This document shows positions 1 through 8,410 of a stretch of 64,000 nt of DNA, in pieces. The stretch comes from Shewanella psychrophila. GTDB taxonomy: Bacteria > Pseudomonadota > Gammaproteobacteria > Enterobacterales > Shewanellaceae. Every line of letters begins with the position of its first letter. Position 1 is the first letter of the stretch. Location: the NCBI RefSeq assembly GCF_002005305.1, contig NZ_CP014782.1, forward strand, positions 1 through 64,000. The letters run 5' to 3'. The notes beneath the pieces were generated by a model. The model was not told the DNA's origin. It saw nothing but the letters and a program-made list of their open reading frames with translations, and ran no database searches. A program made the position numbers and the translations under genes.

Positions 1-332
1 TAATAGATCTTAAGATCTTTATATAGATCCTTTATTATTGTTACTATTAAGGGAGCGATCTTCTGTGGGTAACCGCTTTTTCCCTTTAGTATTCATGAGT
101 TAGCAGCGATCAGATCCTGTGATCTTATTATGATCAAACTAATGTAAGCTTGTGGGTAGATCGGCTACTTATCCACAGGGGGGATCCTTAACCGGATCGG
201 GCCTTGAGTAATACAGAGTTTGATCAAAAGAAAATAATAGGTTATCCACATATTTATCATTTTAGATCGTAATATGTGGATAAGTTAGATCTAATCTGTG
301 AGTCGATCCTTAACTTATCCTTTAAAAAGATC
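1..332. other. oriC: Chromosomal replication origin (oriC), possibly cut by the window edge
   Basis: By hand count there are about 16 GATC sites in 332 bp, far above the one per 256 bp expected by chance. Perfect DnaA boxes TTATCCACA lie at 169-177 and 242-250, one in reverse (TGTGGATAA) at 275-283, and a near match (TGTGGGTAA) at 64-72. The left end is AT-rich with GATC-led 13-mer-like stretches (around 14-40), as in a duplex-unwinding element. In E. coli oriC lies between mnmG and mioC with mioC transcribed toward it, and mioC has that position and direction here. The origin may continue left of base 1. Confidence 0.88.
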
Positions 333-773
333 TTAAAGACGATCTTGCCACTGTTCTAACCAAGCTAGTGCAGGATCTTCAGGGACATGATCGTATTGCA
401 CATCGATCTGGATCTTATCCACATAGACTTGTGCACCGCAACTCTCCAATGCTTGAGCTAATTTTTCCGGTCCTTGGCAGAAAGTGTCGTAACTTGAATC
501 TCCGATCGCACAAATCGCATATTTAGTGTCACTAAGATCGGGTTTTTGAGACAAGATCTCCTCTAAAAATGGCGCTATATTGTCCGGAAGATCCCCTGCG
601 CCATGTGTAGAAGAGACGATCAACCACAATGATTTTGGGTCTAGATCGGCATATTTTGGGGTCATATGTATGATATTTTCATGGCTTAAACCGGTTAAAA
701 TTGCCGAGAATTCATCGGCAACATACTCAGCATTACCCAGAGTAGTGCCTACTAAGATGTCTATTTTTGCCAT
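333..773 (-). CDS. mioC: MioC, flavodoxin-like FMN protein
   Basis: Small cytosolic flavodoxin of 146 residues, the usual MioC length. The N-terminal FMN phosphate-binding loop (GTTLGNAEYVAD, about residues 9-20) and the flavin-contact segments SSTHGAGDLPDN and AICAIGDSSYDTFC are visible. In E. coli MioC is an electron-transfer flavoprotein implicated in biotin synthase activity, and its transcription runs into oriC; the same geometry is seen here, with the stop codon abutting the origin. The gene itself also contains many GATC sites, so it may share in SeqA/Dam control of the origin. Identification rests on motif, length and location. Confidence 0.9.
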   Translation of the reverse strand: MAKIDILVGTTLGNAEYVADEFSAILTGLSHENIIHMTPKYADLDPKSLWLIVSSTHGAGDLPDNIAPFLEEILSQKPDLSDTKYAICAIGDSSYDTFCQGPEKLAQALESCGAQVYVDKIQIDVQYDHVPEDPALAWLEQWQDRL

Positions 774-976
774 CTTGTTTCCTTATTTTTACTGCTATGC
801 CTATTTAAAAGGCTTGATATAAAGTGCTCAAATGGCCAAGTTTGAATCCTAAAATGGCCAGAGAAGACTCAGCATTTTTCCTAATACTAAGTGAAAAGCC
901 TGCTTGGATCTTGCTACTTAGTGGGATTTACATCTGTATTTTCGTTGATTTTGACTCTCAGACTAAGCTAAATTGA

Positions 977-1765
977 TTAGGTGTCTGATGATTTTGTAGC
1001 GAAAAGCAGATAGTTAACCTTGGTATTCCGGTTTACTGACCAGTGTTTAGTGAAGGGATTAAACGTCATGCCTTTAACATTTATTGTCTCTAGACCTTGT
1101 TTTGAGAGCATGGCCGATATCTCCTGTGGTTTCACGAAAAATCGCCATTCATGGGTGCCTATGGGGAGATACCTCATGACATATTCGGCGCCAATGATAC
1201 CGACTATATATGACGTAACGGTTCGATTTAGGGTCGCCATTACCAATAAACCACCGGGCTTGAGTAGCCTACAGCAGGTATCTACCAATCCTTGTTGATC
1301 GGCGATATGCTCTATGACTTCGGTATTAAGTACTATGTCGTATCTATTGGATTTATCTTCAAGATCACTGGCTAAACAATGAATGTAATTGACTGATATA
1401 TGATTTGTTTTCGCATGTTGGTTAGCGACTAGTATGTTGTGCTCGCTAGCATCTATACCTGTGACGTCAGCGCCAAGTTCGGCTAAAGGTTCGCACAGGA
1501 GTCCGGCACCGCAGCCGATATCGAGTAAGCTAAGGCCTGCCAATGGGGCCGGGTTATTAAGATCGAGAGCTAAATGTTGGGCTATCATCTTCTCGATGGC
1601 GATTAAGCGTGTTTGGTTAAATGCCAAAACCTGTTTGAATTTTCCTTTAGGATCGCGCCATTCTTTGGCTAAACGATCAAACTTAGCTATCTCTTCGGCC
1701 GTATTTAGGCTCGTACTGTGACCGGAAGTTAATTTGCTTCTATCTAACACGATATATTTGCTCAA
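977..1765 (-). CDS. UbiG-like SAM-dependent O-methyltransferase
   Basis: 262 residues with a class I methyltransferase fold. Motif I (LLDIGCGAGLLCEPLAELGA, about 80-99), the acidic end of strand 2 (VTGID) and the late UbiG-type block around GAEYVMRYLPIGTHEW are all present, followed by the typical YNP-like and VNYLL ends. UbiG performs the two O-methylations of ubiquinone synthesis. Shewanella usually carry a ubiG elsewhere, and the N-terminal pattern (EIAKFDRLAKEW) looks closer to the alphaproteobacterial/mitochondrial Coq3 branch, so this may be a second copy or a paralogue with another substrate. It stands alone between mioC and a divergent small membrane protein. Confidence 0.75.
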   Translation of the reverse strand: MSKYIVLDRSKLTSGHSTSLNTAEEIAKFDRLAKEWRDPKGKFKQVLAFNQTRLIAIEKMIAQHLALDLNNPAPLAGLSLLDIGCGAGLLCEPLAELGADVTGIDASEHNILVANQHAKTNHISVNYIHCLASDLEDKSNRYDIVLNTEVIEHIADQQGLVDTCCRLLKPGGLLVMATLNRTVTSYIVGIIGAEYVMRYLPIGTHEWRFFVKPQEISAMLSKQGLETINVKGMTFNPFTKHWSVNRNTKVNYLLFATKSSDT

Positions 1766-1967
1766 AATTAGCTATTAGCTCGAGTATACCAAGTCTTGGT
1801 CTTTCTATTAATGTCTTGTCACAGCTAGCTATCCGCTCTGTTTCACCAATTATCGAGTAATGAATCGCTGCTATACTTGAGTAAATAACTTGGGTATTTT
1901 CATTACTTGTTATAACTGCTCAAACGTTTTTGACAAGCATGAAAAGATCTATTGTGAGGGTAAGGGC

Positions 1968-2525
1968 ATGTTAAGACATTACTTTATTAGCAGCGATCTC
2001 GATGATCTGGAGAAGGTTGAACAGGAACTAGAAGCCGAGGGGATCACTGAGCCACAGATACATATATTGAGTGAGAAAGATGCCGATGTAGAAAATCATC
2101 ATCTCCATGAAGTTGAACCTGTGCTAAAGCAAGACGTGGTTCACTCGACTGAAATTGGTGCCGTGATTGGTTTTGTTATTTCATCCGCAACCCTGATGCT
2201 TGCCTATGAGATGGGCTGGACCGAGAGTGCTGCGGGGTGGCTGCCGTTTATCTTTCTTTCAATTGTCATACTGGGTTTTTGTACCTGGGAGGGCGGTTTT
2301 ATCGGTATTCAGAAACCAAATGTACATTTTGAACGATTTCAGGAGTTATTACATAAAGGAAAACATGTGTTATTTGTCGACGTTGACCCTAATCAAGAGC
2401 CTGTTTTTGCCAAGATCATCAATGCTCACCCTAAATTAGAGCCTGCAGGTCTGGGATCGGCAACCCCACATTGGGTGGTTCGTTGGCAAGATAAGTTCCA
2501 CAGTTTCATGAAGACTATGCCTTAG
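1968..2525 (+). CDS. Conserved small membrane protein, function unknown
   Basis: 185 residues from the ATG at 1968, chosen because a GAGGG-type ribosome site precedes it; an upstream in-frame ATG at 1890 has no such site and adds 26 unlikely residues. The protein has a soluble N-terminal part (MLRHYFISSDLDDLEKVEQELE...) that looks like a small alpha/beta domain, two membrane segments (about residues 62-80 and 88-108) and a cytosolic C-terminal domain with FVDVDPNQ. I recognise the type as a conserved gammaproteobacterial protein but know no assigned function. It is monocistronic and followed at once by a strong terminator. Confidence 0.75.
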   Translation: MLRHYFISSDLDDLEKVEQELEAEGITEPQIHILSEKDADVENHHLHEVEPVLKQDVVHSTEIGAVIGFVISSATLMLAYEMGWTESAAGWLPFIFLSIVILGFCTWEGGFIGIQKPNVHFERFQELLHKGKHVLFVDVDPNQEPVFAKIINAHPKLEPAGLGSATPHWVVRWQDKFHSFMKTMP

Positions 2526-2586
2526 TGGGATCCCTAAAACGTGGAGGGAGTTTCATGTTGAAACCGCTAGTTGTTTAAAGTTATTT

Positions 2587-2609
2587 AGCGCCTGTTCGGC
2601 GCTTTTTTA
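2587..2609 (+). terminator. Rho-independent terminator
   Basis: AGCGCC-TGTTC-GGCGCT stem-loop at 2587-2603 followed by a run of T. It ends the small membrane-protein gene. Confidence 0.85.
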
Positions 2610-2665
2610 TTGCTTGAGTTTATGGGCTTCTCAGGAGAGATCGCCATTTATAGTCTATCTTAATA

Positions 2666-2931
2666 ATACCAGTTGCATTAAGTATCTGACCATTCAGCGG
2701 GAGTTCAAAGCGCTGTAGGCAAGGCTGGGGTTTGAAGCTAATAGTTATTCTATATCTAGGGCCCCAAACGCAGCATAAAGTGCTTTGAAGCCCGCGCTAT
2801 GTGAGCGACTCAGGATTTCCACTTCTGCTTTGCATTGATTTAAAAGGGAGTAACCATTTCCTCATCACTGCGCCTTGAATTGAAAACCCTGAGGAACTCT
2901 GAATTGATTACATATTTAATGCAATCGGTAT
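2666..2931. repeat. MITE-like element with terminal inverted repeats
   Basis: About 266 bp bounded by ATACCAGTTGCATTAA (2666-2681) and the inverted partner TTAATGCAATCGGTAT (2916-2931), 14 of 16 positions matching. It contains no reading frame of note and has internal complementary stretches around GGGTTTGAAGC and GCCCCAAAC. Only one copy is visible here, but the layout (short terminal repeats, non-coding, intergenic) is that of a non-autonomous mobile repeat. Its right end is only 37 bp before the coxB start, so it supplies or separates the promoter of the oxidase operon. No certain target duplication was seen. Confidence 0.7.
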
Positions 2932-2968
2932 ATTAGTCAGAAAAATCTTAATGATCTCGTAATTTTAA

Positions 2969-4507
2969 GTGTGGTCACTCTGGAGTTCAGCTGCTTTAAG
3001 TGTCCACTCTCTTATAGGGATGAGTGGCATGGCTATAGCGATTGTTATCCTGTTATTAGTACTCGTATCTGTGGTATTTCACTTCGCAAGCCCTTGGTGG
3101 TTTACTCCGATCGCGTCCAATTGGACAGCCATCGACGATACCATCACTATTACCTTCTGGATCACAGGTATAGTCTTCATTCTTGTTAATGGCTTCCTCG
3201 CTTTCTGTGTATTCCGCTTTCGTTTTGATAAAAACAAACGTGCCGATTATGAACCGGAGAATAAGAAACTCGAAGTGTGGCTAACCGTGTTCACCACTGT
3301 CGGTGTGGCGGCCATGCTTGCCCCTGGTTTGGTCGTTTGGGGGGATTTTGTCACGGTTCCCGACGATGCGGAGACATTCGAGGTCGTTGGTCAGCAGTGG
3401 CATTGGAGTTATCGGTTACCCGGTAAAGACGGCATATTAGGCCAAAGCGCCGTCGAGTTAATGGATGAGAAAAACCCTTTCGGTCTCAATCCCGATGATA
3501 TGAATGCCCAAGACGATGTATTGATCCCCAGTAATGAGATGCATATTGTGTTAGATCAGCCGGTGAAGGTGTTGATGCGATCTAAGGATGTATTACATAA
3601 CTTTGCGGTACCGCAATTTAGAGTCAAGATGGATCTGGTGCCCGGCATCGAGACCTACCTCTGGTTTACGCCTACACGACTCGGTCGTTTCGAGATGCTA
3701 TGTGAAGAGCTATGTGGCATGGCTCATTACACCATGCGAGGCCAGATTGTGGTGGACACGGCTGAAGATTATCAAGCCTGGTTGGATAAGCTATTTACCT
3801 TCAGAGAGTCACTTAATGCACCTGAGGGAGATCTGCAGTTAGGTAAAACTTTGTATGCCAGCTGCGCCGCCTGTCATGGCAATAATGGTCAGGGCAATGA
3901 AACGCTCAATGCACCTATGTTGGCGGGCCAGCCAGCCTGGTATTTAACGCGTCAGCTTAACTATTATAAAAGTCAGGTTCGTGGCAGCCACCAGCAGGAT
4001 ATTTATGGTCAGCAGATGGCTGCTATGGCCAATACCTTAGCCGATGCTAAAGCGATCAAAGATGTCACGGCTTATATTGCATCCTTGCCAGCTCAGGCTA
4101 TCTCCCCTGCAGCCGTGAATAACGGACCTCTGGCTCGTTCCATAGCCAGTGGTCAACGCCTGTTTACCAACTGTGCATATTGCCATGGTGATAAAGCTGA
4201 AGGTAAGTTTGCTCTTAATGCCCCCAGATTAGCGGGGCAACATGACTGGTATCTAAAGCGGCAGCTACAAAATTATCGTGCCAGCATCCGCGGGGCTCAT
4301 AGGGGGGATCTTTACGGTACTCAGATGATTATGATGTCGCGATTACTGCAAAATGAACAAGCCATAGATGATGTTATTGCTTATATCACCAGATTAAAGC
4401 CAGCTTCTGATACCGGTTATCATCAATCGGTGAGTAGGGCGGTTAAAGCAACTGAATCCCCAAGCATTATGGATCAGAGCCATGAAACACAGGAGGTGAG
4501 CCGATGA
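2969..4507 (+). CDS. coxB: Cytochrome c oxidase subunit II with two C-terminal cytochrome c domains
   Basis: 512 residues. Two N-terminal membrane segments (about 18-40 and 58-80) are followed by the periplasmic CuA cupredoxin domain with H in HNFAVP and the binuclear site C245-x3-C249-x3-H253 (CEELCGMAH). Two c4-type cytochrome domains follow, with CAACH at 299-303 and CAYCH at 402-406; each has the AGQ..WYL.RQL..Y core. Subunit II takes electrons from cytochrome c and passes them to the heme-copper centre; the tethered hemes make this a caa3-like enzyme with one extra heme. The GTG at 2969 is the longest start but lacks a good ribosome site; ATG 3020 or 3029 is possible. The stop overlaps coxA by 4 bp. 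Confidence 0.9.
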   Translation: MWSLWSSAALSVHSLIGMSGMAIAIVILLLVLVSVVFHFASPWWFTPIASNWTAIDDTITITFWITGIVFILVNGFLAFCVFRFRFDKNKRADYEPENKKLEVWLTVFTTVGVAAMLAPGLVVWGDFVTVPDDAETFEVVGQQWHWSYRLPGKDGILGQSAVELMDEKNPFGLNPDDMNAQDDVLIPSNEMHIVLDQPVKVLMRSKDVLHNFAVPQFRVKMDLVPGIETYLWFTPTRLGRFEMLCEELCGMAHYTMRGQIVVDTAEDYQAWLDKLFTFRESLNAPEGDLQLGKTLYASCAACHGNNGQGNETLNAPMLAGQPAWYLTRQLNYYKSQVRGSHQQDIYGQQMAAMANTLADAKAIKDVTAYIASLPAQAISPAAVNNGPLARSIASGQRLFTNCAYCHGDKAEGKFALNAPRLAGQHDWYLKRQLQNYRASIRGAHRGDLYGTQMIMMSRLLQNEQAIDDVIAYITRLKPASDTGYHQSVSRAVKATESPSIMDQSHETQEVSR

Positions 4508-6327
4508 GTTTTACCGCCATTGTCGATCAAGCCGACGAGTCCCAACATCCCACCAGCTTTATGACTAAGTATATCTGGAGCCAAGATCATAAGGTTATTG
4601 CTATTCAGTATTCTATCACTGCGCTGTTCGTTGGTTTAGTCGCTCTGGGGTTGTCGGCAATGATGCGTTTGCAGTTAGGCTTTCCCGATACTTTCTCCTT
4701 TATTGATCCCAGCAACTATCTGCAGTTTGTCACCATGCATGGCATGATAATGGTGATCTATTTGCTTACTGCTTTACTGCTAGGTGGTTTTGGTAACTAC
4801 TTGATCCCCTTGATGGTAGGTGCCAGGGACATGGTGTTTCCCTACCTGAACATGCTCAGTTATTGGACTTACTTGTTGGCGGTCATCGTTTTGCTGGCGA
4901 GCTTCTTCGTTCCCGGAGGTCCGACAGGTGCAGGATGGACCTTGTATCCACCGCAAACTATTTTACCTGGTACTCCGGGAAGCGACGGTGGCATCCTGTT
5001 GATGTTGGTGTCACTGGCAATATTTATCGTCGCCTTCACCATGGGCGGGCTCAACTATGTCACCACCATATTACAGGCTCGTGCCAAAGGTATGACCCTG
5101 ATGCGTATGCCGTTAACCATCTGGGGGATCTTCATCGCCACCATCTTAGGTCTGTTGGCATTCCCGGCGCTTTTAGTGAGTGCCATTATGATGATGTTAG
5201 ATAAATTAGTGGGAACCAGCTTCTTTATGCCCGCAATATTGTCTTTGGGTGAGCCTCTCAATTACACCGGCGGTAGCCCGGTCTTGTTTCAGCATCTATT
5301 TTGGTTTTTCGGTCATCCCGAAGTCTATATTGTGGCGCTGCCGGCCTTCGGTATGGTGTCCGATGTGATAGCGACCCATGCCAGGAAAAATATCTTCGGC
5401 TATCGCATGATGGTGTGGGCTATCGTCGCCATTGGCGGCCTTAGTTTTGTTGTTTGGGCACATCACATGTATGTCAGCGGCATGAATCCCTATTTTGGTT
5501 TTTTCTTTGCGACGACAACCTTGATCATTGCTATTCCCACGGCACTTAAAGTCTATAACTGGTCGCTCACTTTATGGCGTGGCAACATACATATGACTGT
5601 GCCCATGATGTTCGCCATCGGTTTTATCTTCACCTTTACCCATGGCGGGTTAACCGGGCTGTTTCTCGGTAATGTGGTGGTCGACTTGCCCTTGTCGGAT
5701 ACCTACTTTGTTGTGGCTCATTTTCATATGGTGATGGGGGTTTCACCTATAATGGTGTTGTTTGCCGCTATTTATCATTGGTTTCCTAAGATCACAGGAC
5801 GCTTCCTCAACACTGGTCTGGGTAAGTTTCATTTCTGGATGACTTTCATCGGGACATACTCCATCTATCTCCCCATGCACTATCTGGGTTTTCTCGGTGT
5901 ACCGCGGCGTTACTTTGCTATGGGGCCAACCGAGTTTATCCCCGAGTCGGCTCAATCTCTGAATGCCAGTATCACCATATCGGCGCTGATTGTTGGCCTG
6001 GTGCAGCTAATATTCTTATTTAACATCATCTGGAGCATCTTTAAAGGCAAGAAATCCGGGTCTAATCCCTGGAATGCCACCACGCTGGAATGGCAAACCG
6101 AATATACACCGCCTAGACACGGTAACTGGGGAGAAAAGATCCCCGTGGTTTATCGCTGGGCCTACGATTACAGCGTCCCTGGCGTGAAGGCTGACTTTAT
6201 TCCGCAGAATGTCTCACCGGAAGAGGTTGAGATGATGGATGAGCCAGATGTGATGCCAGCAGCCACTAGTGAAACGAACGACCAAACAAAAGTTAACTCG
6301 CAGTCAGATGATAAGGGAGGTGTTTGA
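4504..6327 (+). CDS. coxA: Cytochrome c oxidase subunit I
   Basis: 607 residues with about twelve membrane helices. The metal ligands are in place: H78 in TMHGMIM for low-spin heme, H271 in GHPEVY with the cross-linked Tyr for CuB, H320-H321 in AHHMY for CuB, and H406/H408 in VAHFHM for the two hemes. It reduces oxygen to water and pumps protons. It starts inside the coxB stop (ATGA overlap), so translation is coupled. The C-terminal tail from about residue 540 is a long hydrophilic extension. No fusion to subunit III is present; two separate subunit III genes follow. Confidence 0.95.
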   Translation: MSFTAIVDQADESQHPTSFMTKYIWSQDHKVIAIQYSITALFVGLVALGLSAMMRLQLGFPDTFSFIDPSNYLQFVTMHGMIMVIYLLTALLLGGFGNYLIPLMVGARDMVFPYLNMLSYWTYLLAVIVLLASFFVPGGPTGAGWTLYPPQTILPGTPGSDGGILLMLVSLAIFIVAFTMGGLNYVTTILQARAKGMTLMRMPLTIWGIFIATILGLLAFPALLVSAIMMMLDKLVGTSFFMPAILSLGEPLNYTGGSPVLFQHLFWFFGHPEVYIVALPAFGMVSDVIATHARKNIFGYRMMVWAIVAIGGLSFVVWAHHMYVSGMNPYFGFFFATTTLIIAIPTALKVYNWSLTLWRGNIHMTVPMMFAIGFIFTFTHGGLTGLFLGNVVVDLPLSDTYFVVAHFHMVMGVSPIMVLFAAIYHWFPKITGRFLNTGLGKFHFWMTFIGTYSIYLPMHYLGFLGVPRRYFAMGPTEFIPESAQSLNASITISALIVGLVQLIFLFNIIWSIFKGKKSGSNPWNATTLEWQTEYTPPRHGNWGEKIPVVYRWAYDYSVPGVKADFIPQNVSPEEVEMMDEPDVMPAATSETNDQTKVNSQSDDKGGV

Positions 6328-7019
6328 TGAACTTTTTCACGAGCACATTCAGCAAACTCACCGAGAAGCCCTGGTTAGCTCAGTCAGCTGGCACATTTGA
6401 TCAAGGTGTAATCGAATATCAAGCTGGGTATCCCGGCAAGACGGCGCTGAAATTTTTTATCGCCGTGGTCACTGTCATCTTCTTTCTGTTTAGCGTGACT
6501 TATCTGTCGCGCTCTCAATATGCCGACTTTCAGGCCTTGGGGGGCGAGCCCTGGTCACCTCTCTATCAACCTCTGTGGTTATGGGTTAATACGGGCTGGT
6601 TGCTGTTGGCTAGCCTGAGCCTACACTTTGCCGTTGGCCAAGTGAGTGAAACTAAGCTCAACAGATTACTGGGTTTACTGACATTGGGCGTTATCTTCTC
6701 CCTATTCTTCTTATTTGGTCAGTGGAGTGTATGGCAGCAGCTTTATCTACAAGGTTTTTCTATTAACTCGAATCCGGCCAATAGTTATTTTTATTTGCTA
6801 ACAGCAATTCATGGTCTGCACTTGCTCGGCGGCTTATTTGCTTTGGCTCGGGTGCTGGTTATTTTTAGCCGCAAGGTGAAGCTGGATATATTGCAGCGGA
6901 GTTTAGTCTTATGTGCTTGGTATTGGCATTACCTATTGTTGCTCTGGCTATTTATCTTCGCCTTGCTGACCGCTTCCCCCAGCACTTATAACACTATCGC
7001 AGCCTGGTGTGGCTTGTAG
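6327..7019 (+). CDS. Cytochrome c oxidase subunit III-like membrane protein (first of two)
   Basis: 230 residues from the ATG at 6327, which sits 6 bp after an AGGGAGG ribosome site and overlaps the coxA stop by one base; a TTG at 6324 is less likely. Five or more membrane helices and the late subunit III signatures (TAIHGLHLLGGL, WYWHYLLLLWLFIFALL) place it in the heme-copper oxidase subunit III family. It is divergent from the next gene, which carries the classical subunit III sequence. The pair of subunit III genes after coxA may correspond to a split or duplicated subunit III. Confidence 0.8.
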   Translation: MNFFTSTFSKLTEKPWLAQSAGTFDQGVIEYQAGYPGKTALKFFIAVVTVIFFLFSVTYLSRSQYADFQALGGEPWSPLYQPLWLWVNTGWLLLASLSLHFAVGQVSETKLNRLLGLLTLGVIFSLFFLFGQWSVWQQLYLQGFSINSNPANSYFYLLTAIHGLHLLGGLFALARVLVIFSRKVKLDILQRSLVLCAWYWHYLLLLWLFIFALLTASPSTYNTIAAWCGL

Positions 7020-7165
7020 GGATTTAGTGTTAGTGATTGTAGTTGTTTGTAGAAAACGACACATGAGCATAGATGATAAACGGAAAAGTAGCCTTATGTG
7101 GCTTGTAGGACTCGTGTTAAGGCTGGTGTAAGTAGTGGAGTGACACATGAGCATAGATGATAAAC
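7008..7165 (+). repeat. Imperfect tandem duplication spanning the cox III-coxC junction
   Basis: The 13-mer TGTGGCTTGTAGG occurs at 7008-7020 (end of the first subunit III gene) and again at 7097-7109. GACACATGAGCATAGATGAT begins at 7058 and again at 7142 (the true coxC start), followed each time by AAAC. The unit is about 84-89 bp and has diverged between the blocks. The first copy leaves a 22-codon open frame at 7063-7131 beginning MSIDDK, an apparent relic of the coxC N-terminus with its own ATG. Confidence 0.8.
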
Positions 7166-7839
7166 AAGAAAAAGCAGAAGCGCCCATAGCATCGGACAAT
7201 TGGCAAGGTGCCGTGAGTGATTGGGGCGCTGATAAACAGGTTTTCAATATGCCTTGGGGCAAGTTGATGATGTGGTTGTTTCTGCTCAGCGATACCTTTG
7301 TTTTCAGCGTGTTTCTAGTGGGCTACATGAATGTGCGCATGTCCAGCATGGACAGTTGGCCCCTAACCAGCGAAGTGTTTGCGCTAACCATAGCCGGGCA
7401 CCATATCCCGTTAGTGCTCATTGCCATCATGACCTTCATCTTGATCACCAGCAGCGGCACCATGGCGATGGCCGTTAATTATGCTTATCGCGGCGACAGA
7501 CGAAAAACCGTTATGTTTATGGCCGCTACGGCTTTATTAGGCGCTTCTTTCGTCGGCATGCAAGCATTTGAGTGGTCCAAGCTCATCATAGAGGAGGGCG
7601 TTCGTCCCTGGGGGAATCCCTTGGGCTCGGCACAATTTGGTGCCACCTTCTTTATGATCACAGGCTTTCATGGCATGCATGTCACCGCTGGTGTTATTTT
7701 TCTCTTGGTTATTGCTAGACGTGTTGCTAACGGTCACTACGAAGGCAAAGGCTATCATATCGTCGAGATAACGGGTCTCTATTGGCACTTTGTAGACTTA
7801 GTTTGGGTGTTTATTTTCGCACTTTTCTATCTCTGGTAA
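7147..7839 (+). CDS. coxC: Cytochrome c oxidase subunit III
   Basis: 230 residues. Family features: an N-terminal WGK..MWLFL.SD..FF-like helix, the FEW glutamate motif (MQAFEWSKLI), ITGFHGMHVTAG and the terminal LYWHFVDLVWVFIF helix. Subunit III stabilises the oxidase and keeps its proton uptake active. The start ATG at 7147 is preceded by AGTGGAGTG. It follows a decayed duplicate of its own 5' end and is followed by a decayed copy of its own 3' end. Confidence 0.92.
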   Translation: MSIDDKQEKAEAPIASDNWQGAVSDWGADKQVFNMPWGKLMMWLFLLSDTFVFSVFLVGYMNVRMSSMDSWPLTSEVFALTIAGHHIPLVLIAIMTFILITSSGTMAMAVNYAYRGDRRKTVMFMAATALLGASFVGMQAFEWSKLIIEEGVRPWGNPLGSAQFGATFFMITGFHGMHVTAGVIFLLVIARRVANGHYEGKGYHIVEITGLYWHFVDLVWVFIFALFYLW

Positions 7840-7905
7840 GCGATATAGAAAATAGGTTAAGAGCGAAAAGTGGTAAAGGCGATAAGCAGGAAGGTAAAAG
7901 CTTTA

Positions 7906-7997
7906 TTGGACGCTATGGTAGAGCTGGTCTGGGTGTTTATTCTTGATAAGTGATAAGTGATAAGTGATAAGTGATAAGTGATAAGTGATAAGTGATA
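7906..7997 (+). repeat. Relic of the coxC 3' end plus TGATAAG heptamer array
   Basis: Bases 7906-7943 resemble the coxC terminus: TGGGTGTTTATT occurs in both and the surrounding codons read MVELVWVFI against FVDLVWVFI. Directly after come seven exact TGATAAG units (7944-7992) and a partial eighth (TGATA). The array ends two bases before the GAGGTGG ribosome site of the next gene. Its units contain TGA and TAA codons, so it is non-coding. Confidence 0.85.
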
Positions 7998-8009
7998 TTG
8001 AGGTGGTGT

Positions 8010-8369
8010 ATGAGTCAGATAACAGGTAAAGATGCGGAGCCTGCTGAGGCGGATAAAGCCCAGCCTAAGCTACATCCCATCAGTCTCTACTTGAAAATAT
8101 GGGGGTTACTGTTTGTGCTCAGCACCATGTCCTATCTGGTGGATTTCTTTGAAGTGCAAGGAATGCTGAGATGGACCTTGATCTTAATATTTATGGCGTT
8201 AAAGGCCGGGCTGATTATCACTATATTTATGTATGTCAGGTGGGAAAGGTTGGCATTAAAGCTGGTGCTGTTTATCCCTCCATTGGCTATAGTCGTGTTT
8301 ATTAGCTTGATGGCCATCGAGGGTGACTACACTTTAGTTAATCGCCTAATCTCATTTATCTCGGTGTAA
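8010..8369 (+). CDS. Cytochrome c oxidase subunit IV-like (CyoD/CtaF type)
   Basis: 119 residues from ATG 8010, with GAGGTGG at 8000-8006 deciding the start; the 18 bases upstream in frame come from the heptamer array and are not part of the gene. Three membrane helices (about 23-42, 52-70, 80-100 from this start) and the ALKAGLIITIFMYVRWE segment are typical of the small prokaryotic subunit IV, which helps assembly of subunits I and III. It sits between coxC and the SCO gene and is probably co-transcribed. Confidence 0.85.
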   Translation: MSQITGKDAEPAEADKAQPKLHPISLYLKIWGLLFVLSTMSYLVDFFEVQGMLRWTLILIFMALKAGLIITIFMYVRWERLALKLVLFIPPLAIVVFISLMAIEGDYTLVNRLISFISV

Positions 8370-8410
8370 AGTTATGTCTGACGAGTCACTCGCTAAAGTT
8401 ATTCGCTAAT

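Noticed and set aside
7944..7997. Short direct repeats as a CRISPR array
   Set aside because: The units are 7 bp and contiguous with no spacers; this is a microsatellite.
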